In this document: positions 52,701-64,000 of the stretch, one piece after another
How the letters are laid out: each line of letters begins with the position of its first letter
Numbering within the stretch: position 1 is the stretch's first letter
Source of the DNA: Trichoplax adhaerens
Lineage: Eukaryota > Placozoa > Uniplacotomia > Trichoplacea > Trichoplacidae
Direction: 5' to 3'
Length of the DNA stretch: 64,000 nt
Assembly (NCBI RefSeq): GCF_000150275.1
Contig: NW_002060945.1
Coordinates: 2,441,172 to 2,505,171 of the forward strand
Translations under genes and position numbers: made by a program
The notes under the pieces: model-generated
Seen by the model: only the letters and a program-made list of their open reading frames with translations
Told to the model about the DNA's origin: nothing
Databases searched by the model: none

Positions 52701-53946
52701 ATTTTACGAAAGTCATTTCTCAGGATCTTATTCTGTCTGTCATAGTCGCACATCCTGAATGACTTAAGGATAACTTTTCCTTTGGTGTCCATCTAAGACA
52801 TAACGACATGATCAGTGAAAGAGGCTTAGCAATAACTGATGTGGTGTTGAGAATAATCTTTGATTACCTTTTCTTGAATTAATCTTTCAATTTCATCGAT
52901 AGTATAAAACTGAGTCGAATCTTGATTGGGAATATGGCTAGAAATAATCGATTAGAAATTATATAGTTGTTGATTTGTGAACCTTCTACATATCAAGCAG
53001 AAATTAGTTTCAGAATTGATTAATATCAACATTATCAATGGGAAGATTTAGATTGAAGTCCTATTTTGGAACCTGGTAATCCTGGGCAGAGGCGATTTAG
53101 TAAGACTTCGTGCTCCATAGCTTTGCAAAAATTCGATATATTTAATGTTACCAGAGTCATCCTTTGGGAGCTGAAGATAAATGATACTACAAGTAAGTTT
53201 CAGATCGGAATTGGTAATGTAGCCTATTCTCTAATAAATACACCATATTTATATCCAGCAACAAGCTGAATTTTACCTTTGCCTGTATCTCATTGAACTG
53301 CAAATCAGTTAATGGAAACAGATATGTTTGAAACACACGACGAAAGTTTGCTAGCCTAATGATTCCTTCATTACTTTCATCGTAGATAGCAAATCCCTGA
53401 AAAATTTCAACGCATACATTACCGATATAGTAAAAAGATTTGATATCATTATGCAGTTTTAATCATAGAATGGGAAGGGCATTTTAATCAGGTGCACTCT
53501 AACCCATATTCAATAGCAACCTTACCTTTTTTATAAAATCCCAAGCTTCGTTGACTTTTGATGCTATTAGGGACTCGATATTGGAAACAGTTAGGTTAGC
53601 ATCGGCGATGATTGGTGTAACTAAATTTGGATAATATAAACATAAACGGTAATCAAGAAGTTTTCTATCATTCGTATAGAATTTTATTAGGATTGATCCT
53701 TGTTGCAGTTTATTATCCAGTAAGACTGTAAGCTTTAAGATTAGAATAAGCAATGGTAAAAAGTTTACCTGACGCGTGGATATTATGAGAGGAATATGGT
53801 TGAGGCGATGTCCTGGATGTATTAGATACAGGCCTTGGCGAGACTTTGGTATCCGGTGCTGTCCGTGATTTTGGGGATAGCGCCATACCTCGCGCAGTTA
53901 GACCTATTGGTGGATTTCCCACTTCTCTATCTTGTCGCTTGACCAT
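43712..53946 (-). CDS. EFCAB6: EFCAB6-like multi-EF-hand protein, 39 exons
   Basis: Thirty-nine minus-strand exons from ATG 53946 to stop 43712 join with consistent phase to 4,941 bases, 1,646 residues (human EFCAB6: 1,501). First exon 53769-53946, longest 45780-46262, last 43712-43888. The C-terminus follows human EFCAB6 closely: SYDSKNTGYVTQLQFRDIL, then SEDDFFQLMVYYNK and IQYNEFL. EF-hand units recur throughout, each split across two or three exons. Canonical Ca2+ loops include DPNRNGYISYKE (exon 51187-51357), DEDKDGAISKSE (50544-50704), DKDGDGKVSESE (49645-49816), DKDRNGLVSRKE (48080-48198) and DTDNSGSIDYRE (47825-47972); many others have lost ligands. The N-terminus (59 residues) is basic, Pro/Ser-rich. 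Exon 45780-46262 adds a 161-residue acidic, Pro-rich, probably disordered linker. Human EFCAB6 is a testis protein reported to bind DJ-1; a sperm or ciliary role here is inference. Confidence 0.95.
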
Positions 53947-55728
53947 GTTACTATGATTAAATATGAGTCAATTTTAGAGCATATAAATTGAGAGACGTTT
54001 AGCAGCTGATATCTTATCAGCTTATTACCAGTCTACAAGTAAGTACTCGATTAAAAATCAACTGCATTGATTTTGGACAGGATAATTGTTTGCGGTACTA
54101 TTTAACGTTTCTACTGTGGTGATTCACAAAGCAAATAAAAATATGAATGTAACCTCTAAATGGTTTATGGTATGGTTAATTATTGAAAGATGGTATAGCA
54201 CTTGCCCTCTTTATCTATACAAATATCACAGCACATTTTAGTAAATGTATCCTTTTCAATAGTTTGATATCTTTGCGGAATGATACAGGGAAAGCGCATG
54301 AAACTACTCAAAATTGATACTTAGCGGGCGATGCAAAAAAAGGATGTCGGGACGATATGAATTTAGTCTTGTGCATAAAAACCAAAAAATTAGTCAACCG
54401 GTATCACAACCTGTTGATATCTTCCTATCCATGATTTATAGTATACTGTAAATGATGCCGATTTCGGCGAAATTTAAGGGCTACAGATAGTATTTAGTAG
54501 ATGAATCTATAAATACGTAGGGTATTATGCTGATCTTTCTAAACCTATTCTGGAAAGTTATGCTGTTAACGTACGCCGTCATCTATATTCATCAAATTCT
54601 AATTCTGATCAGGTACTGGTTACGATAGAGGTATCAAGTTTAGATTTCTATGATAGTAACTGCATCAACATTATCATTGGTAGGTTATTGATATCTTATT
54701 AATCTTGAAGTGTTTAAAGACCATGAAATAGGCTTTGAACTAAATTAAGATCACTTTTCCTCGTCGTTAATTTTTATAACAGGGAAAACTTCTATGGGGC
54801 AAGATAAGCTAGTCATGTAAACTTTGTTGTACAGGCTGGAGATAAATTATGAATAGACTGTCAACAAGTACCGAGATTTTGCTGCCAACATGTGAAAAAG
54901 ACAGGTCTACTCGTTGTTTCTGTCTAGATTTAACCAATTTCAAACATTATTTTCTTTCTAGCCATACTTACAAATATAACTTTGGATCGCTGTTAAATTT
55001 TGTAATCTGTTGAAAGAGTTCAATGGTTGTAGTTACCTCAACAGGATGAGATAAATACTCTACGAGGTTAGTTACCATATAATGATTATTATGCCAATCC
55101 TATCCTCATAGAAAGCAATATTCCCTATCTTATCTACCTTGCTAACTCTTGGCTCCCGGTAACCAAAGTAGGCTGTTGATATTACCACGCGGTTGCTATG
55201 GCACGTGATGAAGAGACGAATATTCTATGAGAGAGAGAATATGCAAATGGTGTTTCTGACGTTGCACAATATGATCATTCAAGATGAACAAAAGGATATT
55301 ATGACGAAAAAAGAGCTATTAAATGAAAGGAAGAATAGATTACGATAACATTCATGGAGATTACAGTAGATAACATTGTCTCAATGTCTGCAAAATACTG
55401 TAAAAGCCAAACTAGATAATACTATCTATTACCTATTCTTCTATTTTTATTTAGACAGTTGTTTTATGATGTTAAAGTTTAACAACCTCTTTACATGATG
55501 TTCTTGCTATCTACACGTTGTATTGCTACAGTATTGTATGACAAAGTAGTTGAATGTTGCAGCTAGTTTCCATTGATAGAATGTTATTATGTTTTAAAAT
55601 ATTTCGTTAGCCTATTGGTGCAGTACTAAAGGTCAAGAAATAAATATTTTATTCATCAATCTTGTTTTCAATACATCCTGACTGGTATTAGGCCGGATTA
55701 TAATGGAGACCTTAGTAGGACATTATAG

Positions 55729-56349
55729 AAAAGTCCGTTCAATACGGTCTTTTACGACGATCCATAAATAGAGCTGTCTATGACTGGTTCATTTAATTGG
55801 CTAAAAATAATATCTTGTAATGAACAGGCGACAAGGAATAATAAACGATTTAAGGAAAAGTTCGCTCCATGCAGCCTTTTATGTTGATCCATAACTGTCT
55901 ATGACTGACTCATCTGAATTGGCTAAAAATTATATCTTGCAATGAGCTGGCGACACAGAATAATAGAGAACATATGCAAAGTCCCTTTCACGTACGATAG
56001 TCTTTACGTTGATTCACAACTGCTTATGACTGGCTCAACTGAGTAAGCTAAAATTAATATTTTGCAATGTGCAGGTGTCAAAGAATAACAAAAGGCCTAC
56101 GTAAAAGTCCGTTCCGTGTAGTCATTACGTTGATCCACAAATGTATATGACTGGCTCATCTAAATTGGCCCAAATTTGTATCTTGCAATGAACAGGCCTC
56201 AAAGAATAACAGAAGACTTATAGAAAAATCCGTTCCATATAGTCTTTTACGATGACCCTTAAATAGAACTGTATATGACTAGCTCATCTAAATCGGTCAA
56301 AATTAATATCTTGCAATAAACAGGCGGTAAGGAATAACAGAAGACTAGT
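55729..56349. repeat. tandem array, five ~124-bp units
   Basis: Units begin with AAAAGTCCGTTC or a close variant at about 55729, 55855, 55976, 56102 and 56224. Each then has a (A/G)GTC-TTTTACG-GATCC block, TATGACTGGCTCATCTAAATTGG, TATCTTGCAATGAACAGGCG and CAAAGAATAACAGAAGA, with substitutions and small indels. The sequence left of the array (TTAGGCCGGATTATAATGGAGACCTTAG) reappears in altered form at about 56471, so the repeat once extended further. Units are clearly diverged from one another. No coding frame or transposon termini are visible. Confidence 0.9.
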
Positions 56350-57069
56350 AACATATTTCATTTCTTGTGTCTTTTAGATAATTCGTAATTTTATTCGCAC
56401 CATAGATCAAAGAATAAACAACTGATTAATAATGTCATCGAAAATGGCTTTTCTGACTGGTCTGTGTATTAGACCAGATGATAATGGAGATCTTAGTGGC
56501 ATATTCTGTAGCTTACGGCCTTTTACAATGATCCAATAAATAGTGTGGTAAATGAGTGGCCTATCTGAGTACCAGGTCGTTATTAATATCTTGCAGTTAA
56601 CGAGAGTCGAGAGTCGGAACACAGCAGGATTCCGAGTACTGTATTTTATTTTTCTTTATTGATTGACTTTGCTTTACTTGAACAAAGCTTAAACAAATGG
56701 TTTTAAAACAGTGTATGTTATTATTATCTATTCCATACAATCTTTCGGCATTATAAATCACTACTAGTAATAAGACCCTGCAGCATGTGCATTTGCAGTA
56801 AATAAATCGTGTTAAGTGTATTATTTATGGCTATCTTTCTGATGATGAGGTGCAAACTATTAAATAGCATATGAGTATTTTACAATAATGTATTCCATAC
56901 GGTATGGCTTTTACGATGATGAATAACCAGTATAGCTGGCATACCTGATTAACTATAATAACATTTGCAATTAACGGGAAAGCTTGGGGCAATAGCTACT
57001 GAATTTGAACTAATCTAATCCACTTCTATTTCATAAACAGGTGGTGCCAACAAGAGATTTATACTATTG

Positions 57070-57660
57070 ATGTAAATTTCGAACGATTAAATTGGAATAA
57101 GCAATCGTTTAGTTGCGGTTATAAATGATTCGACCGCCACTATTTTCTAAATTGAATACGGTACTTTTCATCCATTTACAATTCGTTCATATAACATTTT
57201 AACATCAAATAGTATACTTGAGAATAATTCTTTATGGATTACTAAATTCCCTGATTAATGCCGAAACGTACTTCCGTACCAAAATAGTGTCGATATATGG
57301 ATTAGAAACAAGCCGTAAGCAAATCATTTAGTTATGGTTGTGAAAAAATGAATAATCCTAAATTAAAATGGCGCTGTCTATTTACTACTCGTCCACATAA
57401 CATTTAAGCATCAAATGGTATGCATGGGAGTACTTACCCATAGACTACTAAATTCCCTCAGCTCATGCCAAATAATATTCTCCTGAAATAACGTTAATAT
57501 TTGATTTATAAACTATAAAGAAGTAATCGTTTGTTTTTTCGATATAACAAATTAAAAACGCGACTAATTTTAAATTAAACCCGCTATTATTTATTCATTT
57601 ATGGCTTGTTTATGTACCATTAAAGTATCAGTGATATACTTGAGAATGCTTATTAAATCA
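57070..57660. repeat. diverged tandem array, three ~200-230-bp units
   Basis: Three related segments share TAAGCAATCGTTTAGTTGCGG (near 57096), TAAGCAAATCATTTAGTTATGG (near 57318) and GAAGTAATCGTTTGTTTTTTCG (near 57510). They also share TTCATATAACATTTTAACATCAAATAGTATACTTGAG or its variants, and the first two share GA(T/C)TACTAAATTCCCT. The third unit is truncated. The array is older than the neighbouring 124-bp array and unrelated in sequence. Confidence 0.7.
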
Positions 57661-58953
57661 TCACAGTAAGATTTTATCCTTTAAATAATAATCCACAGTT
57701 ATAGAAATTTTATTAACGAGAATCCATATTGGATTCTGTTTTATTGTAAACCTATATGATTTGATATTGCGGAGAAAAGCTAAAGGCAAGTTTATGCATC
57801 CTCTAGACCTCGTAATCCAAATCTTTTGGCAGTGTAGCATACTCTAAGTTATTTATAATGTTATTTTTAAGGTCATGTAATAAACACACTACAGTATACA
57901 TTATTCAAATTAGTATAATTAAAATTTACATGGTCTAGTCTGATTTAAATTATTCAATATAAGATCGGTGAGAAAGAAGAAAAGCAACAATAAAATCAAT
58001 CTAATTTATCAATTCTTCCAACCTGGAATTATTTTATTATAAATACCCCCTTTAATTAGAGTAAATGCTGTTCTACGTTATATAATAATGTCTAATATCG
58101 ACACCAAAGAAAAACTTCATACTCAACGATTGAAATCAGCCTCGCAACTACCACTCCATCGAAATTGGGTCACAACCTTTTTCATGCTCTCTAGCTAGCT
58201 GTAAAGGTCTACCGCACTTGAAATGAAAACTGAGTAAGGAATTATGGAGCTTTATTTGTTTGATTTACGTCAACTTGAAGGAGATTTATGGTCTTGATCG
58301 TCTATCATATTAATTAATAATTTAAATAGATGCATCGATTATTTTTCTTATTATGCTTCTTTAAAAATAGCGTAGTGACAGTACAATACTGAATGCAACT
58401 GTGAGATTTTAAATCAGAATCATTTTATTTACTAACTGCTTGGACTGTCGAACTTCGTGTCATTTATACGAAATTTAAGCTTAAGAGCAATCGAAATTCA
58501 ATATTGGCTTACTTTAAGCGTTAGCTTTCTATTCGTCAACGCCACTCTATGGTTAGGATTAGCCACGCTTGATCTTATAAGGTTAGTGCTTGGAATAGTA
58601 TCCATCGAATTTTGCATATAAAATTTTTACAGTGACGATTTTTTGGCTTCGATTTCCTTAAATCTGATATTAGTGTTTTGATTGCTAAAATAGCGGTTGG
58701 AAGCCAACAAGATTATTATAGATTGTCGAAAATTTCGAAATTAAGGAATAGAGGCATAGCTATAAATAAAATTAATGAGTAAATTTTCTTTGAACGTTAT
58801 CATGTAATAGAGGTGAAGATTTCTTCAGTCGAACATTAAATTTTCTAGACAGGATAGAGTATCATCCAACCTTTTCATCTAATCCCTTCCTATACAGCTG
58901 AAATTGTCAAGGTCTTGCGGTACTTTAAGAACTGGTCAAAATTATTCTTGGGC

Positions 58954-61900
58954 ATGATGGCAAACTGCCATATTATTCTACTGGCTTGTATTTTTTTCTA
59001 TAAAATAGTCTTATTCTCCGATGCAGAGCCAGGTAAATTCTATTAGCCTTTACATCATATTAGTAACTGTTTGACCTAGATAAATTCTAATCTATTGTTA
59101 TCATAATTGAGTTATTAATACTATACTTATTCATGTCCCATCCTTAATATTTCTTACCCTTCCATCGTTCCGTTAGTATTAAGCAATTATTAACATGAAT
59201 CTATCAAAGTATGTATGGTGTTATTTACAGTTAATTAATTTAGGGCATGTTTCGTTAATTACTGCAAGTTATCCCTTAATCATAATAATTTAGTTCATGC
59301 ATTCAACCTTAAATATTAATTTTTCTATCCGTTAAAGTTTACAGAATGATTTCAAACAGTCTTTCCTCCATTACTTTTATGAATAGAGATAGAAGGATTA
59401 CAAATTGTGACGATTAAGCACTTTTCTTCAATGGAATTTATTTTTCATCCGTTTTCCTATGTTCTATACAATACCTTTATGATAGAAAGGAGGCAATTGT
59501 TGGGTTAGTTCCTAAATCCTGTTCCTTGTAAGTATCATTATCAAGAATACTATTTACTAGCATATGCCAGCTTCTGCTATATCAAGGATAAGGATATGAG
59601 GAGACAAGTTGCGTGTTTGTAAGCTTTAGAGCCTTGAGAATGAAAAGTCTAAATTGAGCAAGTGCTTAAATAATTTTCTGCCTCTGCTTGGCATTAAATG
59701 AATACCAGATGCGGATTTACAACCATTTCAATGCATTAAGATAGAAATGAACTACTGTTAGAAATAGATTGTTGAAGGAAGGAAAGAAGTCAAATCTTTT
59801 TTCCTTTCTTGCTATCTAGTTAAAGCGGAACGAGATTTAGATAAACTAATATTTCTTGAGATGGAAAATGTTAATGGTAACAAATCATCGGCTCAATTAA
59901 TTATAAAAGAGATGATTAAACCGACGAAAAAAAGAAGCCATAAAATCACCCTTTCTAGTTATTAAATGAATAGAGCACGGAACTGAGGATATTACCATAG
60001 AAAGTAGTTTATTGACGATATACGAGTTACCACATAAATACAAGATAGGCCCTTGGAATTAGGAGGAAGAAAGAAGTAATCGAAAAATTTCACCATTTAG
60101 TTCTTGCTTTCGAAATCGATTACAGTCTGAAATGAAGTTTTTTAATTGAATTAAATCCTACGAGAAATAGAAAGTTTAAAAGTAACGGAAAAGAAATGCT
60201 ATTCTCATTTTACCATCCAAATTAAGCTGTTTCAAGACACTCATTACATATATCTTATTCAATCTAAACCTATATCGAAAATTTTCCTTAGGAAATGTCG
60301 GCAAAGAATTTCACATTGGATTTCCAAGGGCAATAAATATCAAAAAGATATGTCCACCAACTATTACTATTACCAGTGGACTAGAGCCTGCAACTGTTAA
60401 TGTTACTAATAACGCCAAAATAAGAAGTTCTACGCGTTACTACAAGGTCCCGCCTAACCAATCTCTCTCCATTGAATTGGATATCGAATTAGCAAAGCCT
60501 GATGTTGGCATCACCAACCGAACAGTTTTTATCCAGTCTGATCGAGATATTTCTGTTTCTGTCTATCAATGCCAGCTGAGCTATCTTGCCTTGCCTAAAG
60601 CTTGTAATAGTAACGAATATCTTGTTTTAACTTTACCAATCGATTTACTTAACCCAGAAAGATCGAATTTGATGATTATTGCAAGCCACGGAGCGACAAA
60701 AATTCAAATCAACTTTACAAAAGCCATTTCTTATCATAGTCCATCTTACTTTGATCATCCTCGATTGAACATTGATTTGCAACCTTTGCAGGCTTTTTAT
60801 GTTGAATCTTTCGACGATTTAACCGGTACGACTATTCTATCCCAATCACCTGTAACTGTTTTTGCAAGCAACTATTTTACAGGTCACAAGAAGCAATCAA
60901 AAAAGAATTCTTACAATATTGCTATGCAATTACCTGGAGTTCAGTACTGGGGTCGAAATTATATCTTACCTGCAGTGGAAGCAAATCAAGGCCTTGATCG
61001 ATATAGAATTATGGCTGCTCATGAACAAACTACAATCTTTAAACAATTTAATTCTCATGCTTGGACTTTATCCAAAGGTGCAGTACTGGATTTAGTTAAA
61101 GAGATTAGTATAGCTACCCTTGTTTTATGCGATAAACCATGTCTGGTAGTCTATACTGGCCGATTTGCTATACAAGACAAGGCTATGATCGATCCAATGA
61201 TGGTTATTATGCCTTCTTTTCGTCAGTTTTTGCCACACTATTCCTTTTCAACGGGAGAATTCAATCCCTCTTATACTTATTTTGTTCATGTTGTTTTACG
61301 TCAACGATATCAAGGAGAGTTAATCATGGATGGAAAGATAATCAAAGATCAAACTAAATCTAATTTTACTCTTGCTCCATATAAAATCATTTCCATCAAG
61401 GTTGATTCTGGCTTCCATCATATACAAACTTCCGTGTCTGATGAAGTTTTTGGATTGACTCTATTTCGCGTTAATGGTGATTCTATGCAAGGGTGTCTTG
61501 GAGGAATTGATTTTTCTTCAAAATCCAATCAAGCCTATGATCGTAAGTTTTAAGCGATCTCGTATTACTTATAGGCATCCACTTGTTAGAAAGGATATAA
61601 GGGATGATATCAAAACTAATTATAAAAATTTGTTAACATTAAAATTACCTTACTGCAAAGAATCACTGTTTTCTTCTAACAAGTTTAAATACAGCATTTA
61701 ACTTCCTCGAATGGAAATACAAAATTTGATCGTGCTTAGTAGACTAAAATGTATGAAGTTGAATCAATATTGAGAAGAATGTAGAAAATTGCCTTATACT
61801 AGTAAAAATAAGTTATTGCAACATTTCAGCGTATTTATTCGTTACTCTTGCTATAGTGTTACGCTAAAACATCAATCGTTTCGTTTTGCTCTTGATGAAA

Positions 61901-63918
61901 GAAGTAAGTATAGATAGCTCCTAACTTTGGTATCTAGGCGAATAGCGTCTGCTAACAATTTCCATCACTGATTTCATCAATTCTCGAATCGATATCTGCT
62001 CTCTATTTATCTTAAACATTTCCATGGATTTTCGTTAGTTTATAGTATTTTATAAAAGTAGCCTCGAAGTGTTCTGTCGCAACTTTAATCAATTAGCGGA
62101 TTAAAATCTGTTCCCTACCTCAAACATTTCCACGAGCTATCGTTAATTTCTAAAATTTTTATTAAAGTACTGTATGCACTAAACTATTGACAGATCTTAG
62201 GGTTATAGGCAATAAAATTGTTATCTAGAATAACTCTAATATTACTCACATCTTTAAGGAAGATTATTTTTCGTTGAATAGTTTTAACAGGACACTTTTG
62301 CCCGCCTAAAGAGGGTTCTTTCCAGCCTAATGAAAGCAAAGTAACCATACGCTCCAGTAGTAATACTTCTACCAATTGCCTATCCGTGACATTTAACGCT
62401 TTCTCAATTATTGTAATGCCTTAGTATAGCTTTAAAATTTTAAAAGATGAACTGAATTAGGTGTCGCTAATGATAAGGTAATATTTTGTATAATTAGGGC
62501 AATTTTCTTAATTTACTCAATGATTGTAGAGTCAGGAACTAGAATTATCCTCCTTAAAAGTCCGAAAGAGTGTTATAAACTGGTTGTTTAATATAGTTGA
62601 AGAAAATAGTGAATCTCTCTTTGCTGGAGATCTCGCTATTTCAGCAAAGCTACTCTCTCGAATCAATTATGAATCGGATGTAATATCTCTTCCTCTCATA
62701 ACCGTTAGTAACTTTATCATTCATTGATTTAGTCCATTATGGCATTTCAATCTAGGTCATTTTATATGATTGCTTTACAATTCATATTTACGTTACAGAA
62801 ACTAATTGATATAGGAAGTCGCCTTTTGCATTTACAATATACCAAAGATTGGCATAAGATTCAGCAGGTAATTAGTTTATTACTGACTATGCAAGTGCTA
62901 ATTTATCCAAAAAATATTAGATTATGATGAGCTACACTGTGCCTAAGAGCGAATGACTCTCTTTTTTTGGCTAGTCTACACTATCTTGTGGAAATGAATA
63001 TGATAGCGTAGCGGTCATGATAAGCTTGAAAAGATTAGCTGCTAAGTTGAATAATGATTTTAATCAAACTGGTCCTCAACTAATCGATGTTACTTCACAA
63101 AATATAGGTAGGATTAAAAATAAAACTGATTTACAATAATTAAGTATGCTACGATCCCAATTATTCAAGATATTTCCCGTTACTGCCACAATTCCAAGAA
63201 CTGCAAATCCAGACCATCAGGTATAAGGATGTAGAAAAAGACTCTGATCACGATGAAGATGAACACGATGATAAAAAATCTAATATATTAGAAATATCTA
63301 CTCGTCAAGCTCATAATATAGCTCACATATGGCAACATAATCATGTACAAATAATATTAAATGCAGAAGCTTTACGAGAAAATCATGGTAAGCAAAGCCT
63401 GTTGACATCAATCTTTGTTGAATTTAATCTAATAATTTGATCGTGCGATCTACTTTCTATTTGCTATCATTTTTTCAATATGTTGCGTTATACTCCAATT
63501 GATATCCTGGATTATGAATAAAATCAACACGTTTGGATATTTACGCATCCTAAATTTGTGATATGGATCACTATCCATAGCCACAAGAATAGTCACGATT
63601 TATTTTAATACATTAGATGCAATCATGCCCTTACAATTAATAAATCCAAGGTAAGTTTAGGACTAGATCTCAGATCATTTATGCCAAATAACTGATTTAT
63701 GGCTAATTTAACTATATAAGAAATCTATAATACAAACGGATTGGCATTAAGGTTAATTTAATAAAAATCTTAAAAGTTCCATTTGATATTTGATCGTTCT
63801 AAGAAATTTCTCTCAAGCAAACCCCATTTTAAATTCTGAAGTAATCGCAGCTTTCTTTTCTACATCATTGCAAAGTTACGACGAATTTTCACTGCAATTA
63901 ATTTTTAAGAATAAATTT
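58954..63918 (+). CDS. secreted/membrane receptor: IgGFc-binding domain + GAIN domain (3' part outside window)
   Basis: Nine exons: 58954-59032, 60292-61542, 62291-62412, 62536-62679, 62799-62867, 62975-63107, 63199-63387, 63581-63650 and 63804-63918. All junctions keep frame and give 724 residues up to a donor at the right edge. Exon 1 is a signal peptide (MMANCHIILLACIFFYKIVL). Exon 2 encodes an IgGFc-binding-protein (FCGBP) N-terminal domain: GKEFHIGFP, ICPPTITITS, VFIQSDRDISVSVYQ, LPGVQYWGRNYILP. A short Cys-containing linker follows (HFCPPKEGSF). Exons 4-9 read as a GAIN domain: SLFAGDLAISAKLLSRI, IDIGSRLLHL, TKDWHKIQQ, RIVTIYFNTLDAI, NPILNSEVIAAFF and LQLIFKNKF. GAIN domains precede the GPS cleavage site and seven helices in adhesion GPCRs, and also occur in polycystin-1-type proteins. 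Exon 2 could be read to a stop at 61551-61553, but GTAAGT at 61543 is a textbook donor. Confidence 0.8.
61543..62290 (+). other. intron between IgGFc-binding exon and GAIN-side exons
   Basis: This 748-base interval joins the two domain-bearing halves of the receptor model. Donor GTAAGT and acceptor TTTTAACAG fit, and the phases match: one base (C) from exon 2 completes CGA with exon 3. A stretch at about 61830-61901 is open and flanked by TTTCAG and GTAAGT, but in this phase it hits a stop, so I left it out. An additional small exon cannot be excluded. This is the junction on which the fusion call depends. Confidence 0.6.
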
Positions 63919-64000
63919 GTAAGTAACATTGCTGCTGGATACTTACTATTATAGTAATAGTAAAAGACTACTACTCGGTCATTACAAATATATAATTTGT

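Larger units (their letters stand above)
53947..58953. other. divergent intergenic region with two tandem arrays
   Basis: Separates the starts of the EFCAB6-like gene (leftward) and the receptor gene (rightward), so both promoters should lie here. No gene is supported; the frame at 56407-56622 lies in repeat-derived sequence. The middle third is occupied by tandem arrays at 55729-56349 and 57070-57660, with outlying partial copies at about 56450-56600 and 56880-56990. Confidence 0.6.

Noticed and set aside
60477-61553. IgGFc-binding frame as a complete stand-alone gene ending at the stop at 61551
   Set aside because: The frame starts at a TTG with homology continuing upstream to an acceptor at 60291, and a GTAAGT donor lies 8 bases before the stop. 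A phase-matched exon follows at 62291, so the stop is most likely intronic.
61474-61701. 75-codon + frame overlapping the end of the IgGFc-binding exon
   Set aside because: It is in another frame over the homologous part and its downstream half has no homology or splice support. An intron to the AG at about 61574 would be only some 30 bases.
61830-61901. Possible extra exon between IgGFc-binding and GAIN parts (TTTCAG ... GTAAGT)
   Set aside because: The only open frame needs phase 2 on entry, whereas exon 2 ends in phase 1; the required frame contains a stop.
1-64000. CRISPR arrays, operons, ribosome binding sites, rRNA and tRNA genes
   Set aside because: The introns and gene content are those of an animal nuclear genome. 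No regular direct-repeat/spacer array is present, and a by-eye scan for tRNA B-box sequences with a matching acceptor stem found nothing convincing; a covariance-model scan would settle tRNAs.

Overview
The window is animal nuclear DNA. It is AT-rich (about two-thirds A+T) and uses the standard genetic code. Its genes are split by short GT-AG introns, mostly 40-500 bases. The best-conserved proteins are metazoan: an UNC13 C-terminus, VPS28, a NUDT18-like Nudix hydrolase, an EFCAB6-like EF-hand protein and an adhesion-GPCR-type GAIN domain. Together with the AT content and short introns this fits an early-branching animal. A placozoan such as Trichoplax is my best guess, but that is inference.

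Layout, left to right. At 75-2307 (+) lie the last nine exons of an UNC13/Munc13 gene. From 2308 to 14774 I find no supported gene; this stretch holds a GC-richer zone (about 7.5-9.8 kb) full of short palindromes built on TACAGTACTGTA, a local duplication and several small tandem repeats. At 14775-15851 (-) is an apparently intronless gene for a 358-residue, His/Asn-rich protein I do not recognise. From 15852 to 36816 there is a 21-kb gene-poor stretch with hairpins, tandem repeats and, at its right end, a second palindrome field that runs up to VPS28. VPS28 (36817-38231, +, three exons, 221 aa) converges on a NUDT18-like gene (38900-41471, -, six exons, 312 aa). An EFCAB6-like gene follows (43712-53946, -, 39 exons, 1,646 aa). 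It is separated by 5 kb of repeat-bearing spacer from a divergent gene on the + strand that starts at 58954 and runs off the right edge.

That last gene is the most interesting item. In a phase-consistent nine-exon model it encodes a signal peptide, an IgGFc-binding-protein N-terminal domain and then most of a GAIN domain, the autoproteolysis module of adhesion GPCRs. The GPS site and any seven-helix region would lie beyond the window. If transcripts confirm it, this is a cell-surface receptor with an FCGBP-type mucus/adhesion module as its ectodomain, a combination I do not know as a standard architecture.

The genes do not form an operon or an obvious functional cluster. They cover vesicle priming (UNC13), ESCRT-I sorting (VPS28), oxidised-nucleotide clean-up (NUDT18), a probable ciliary or sperm Ca2+-binding scaffold (EFCAB6) and cell-surface sensing (the receptor). 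The exon models for VPS28, NUDT18, EFCAB6 and the receptor were checked for frame continuity at every junction by hand, without transcript data.
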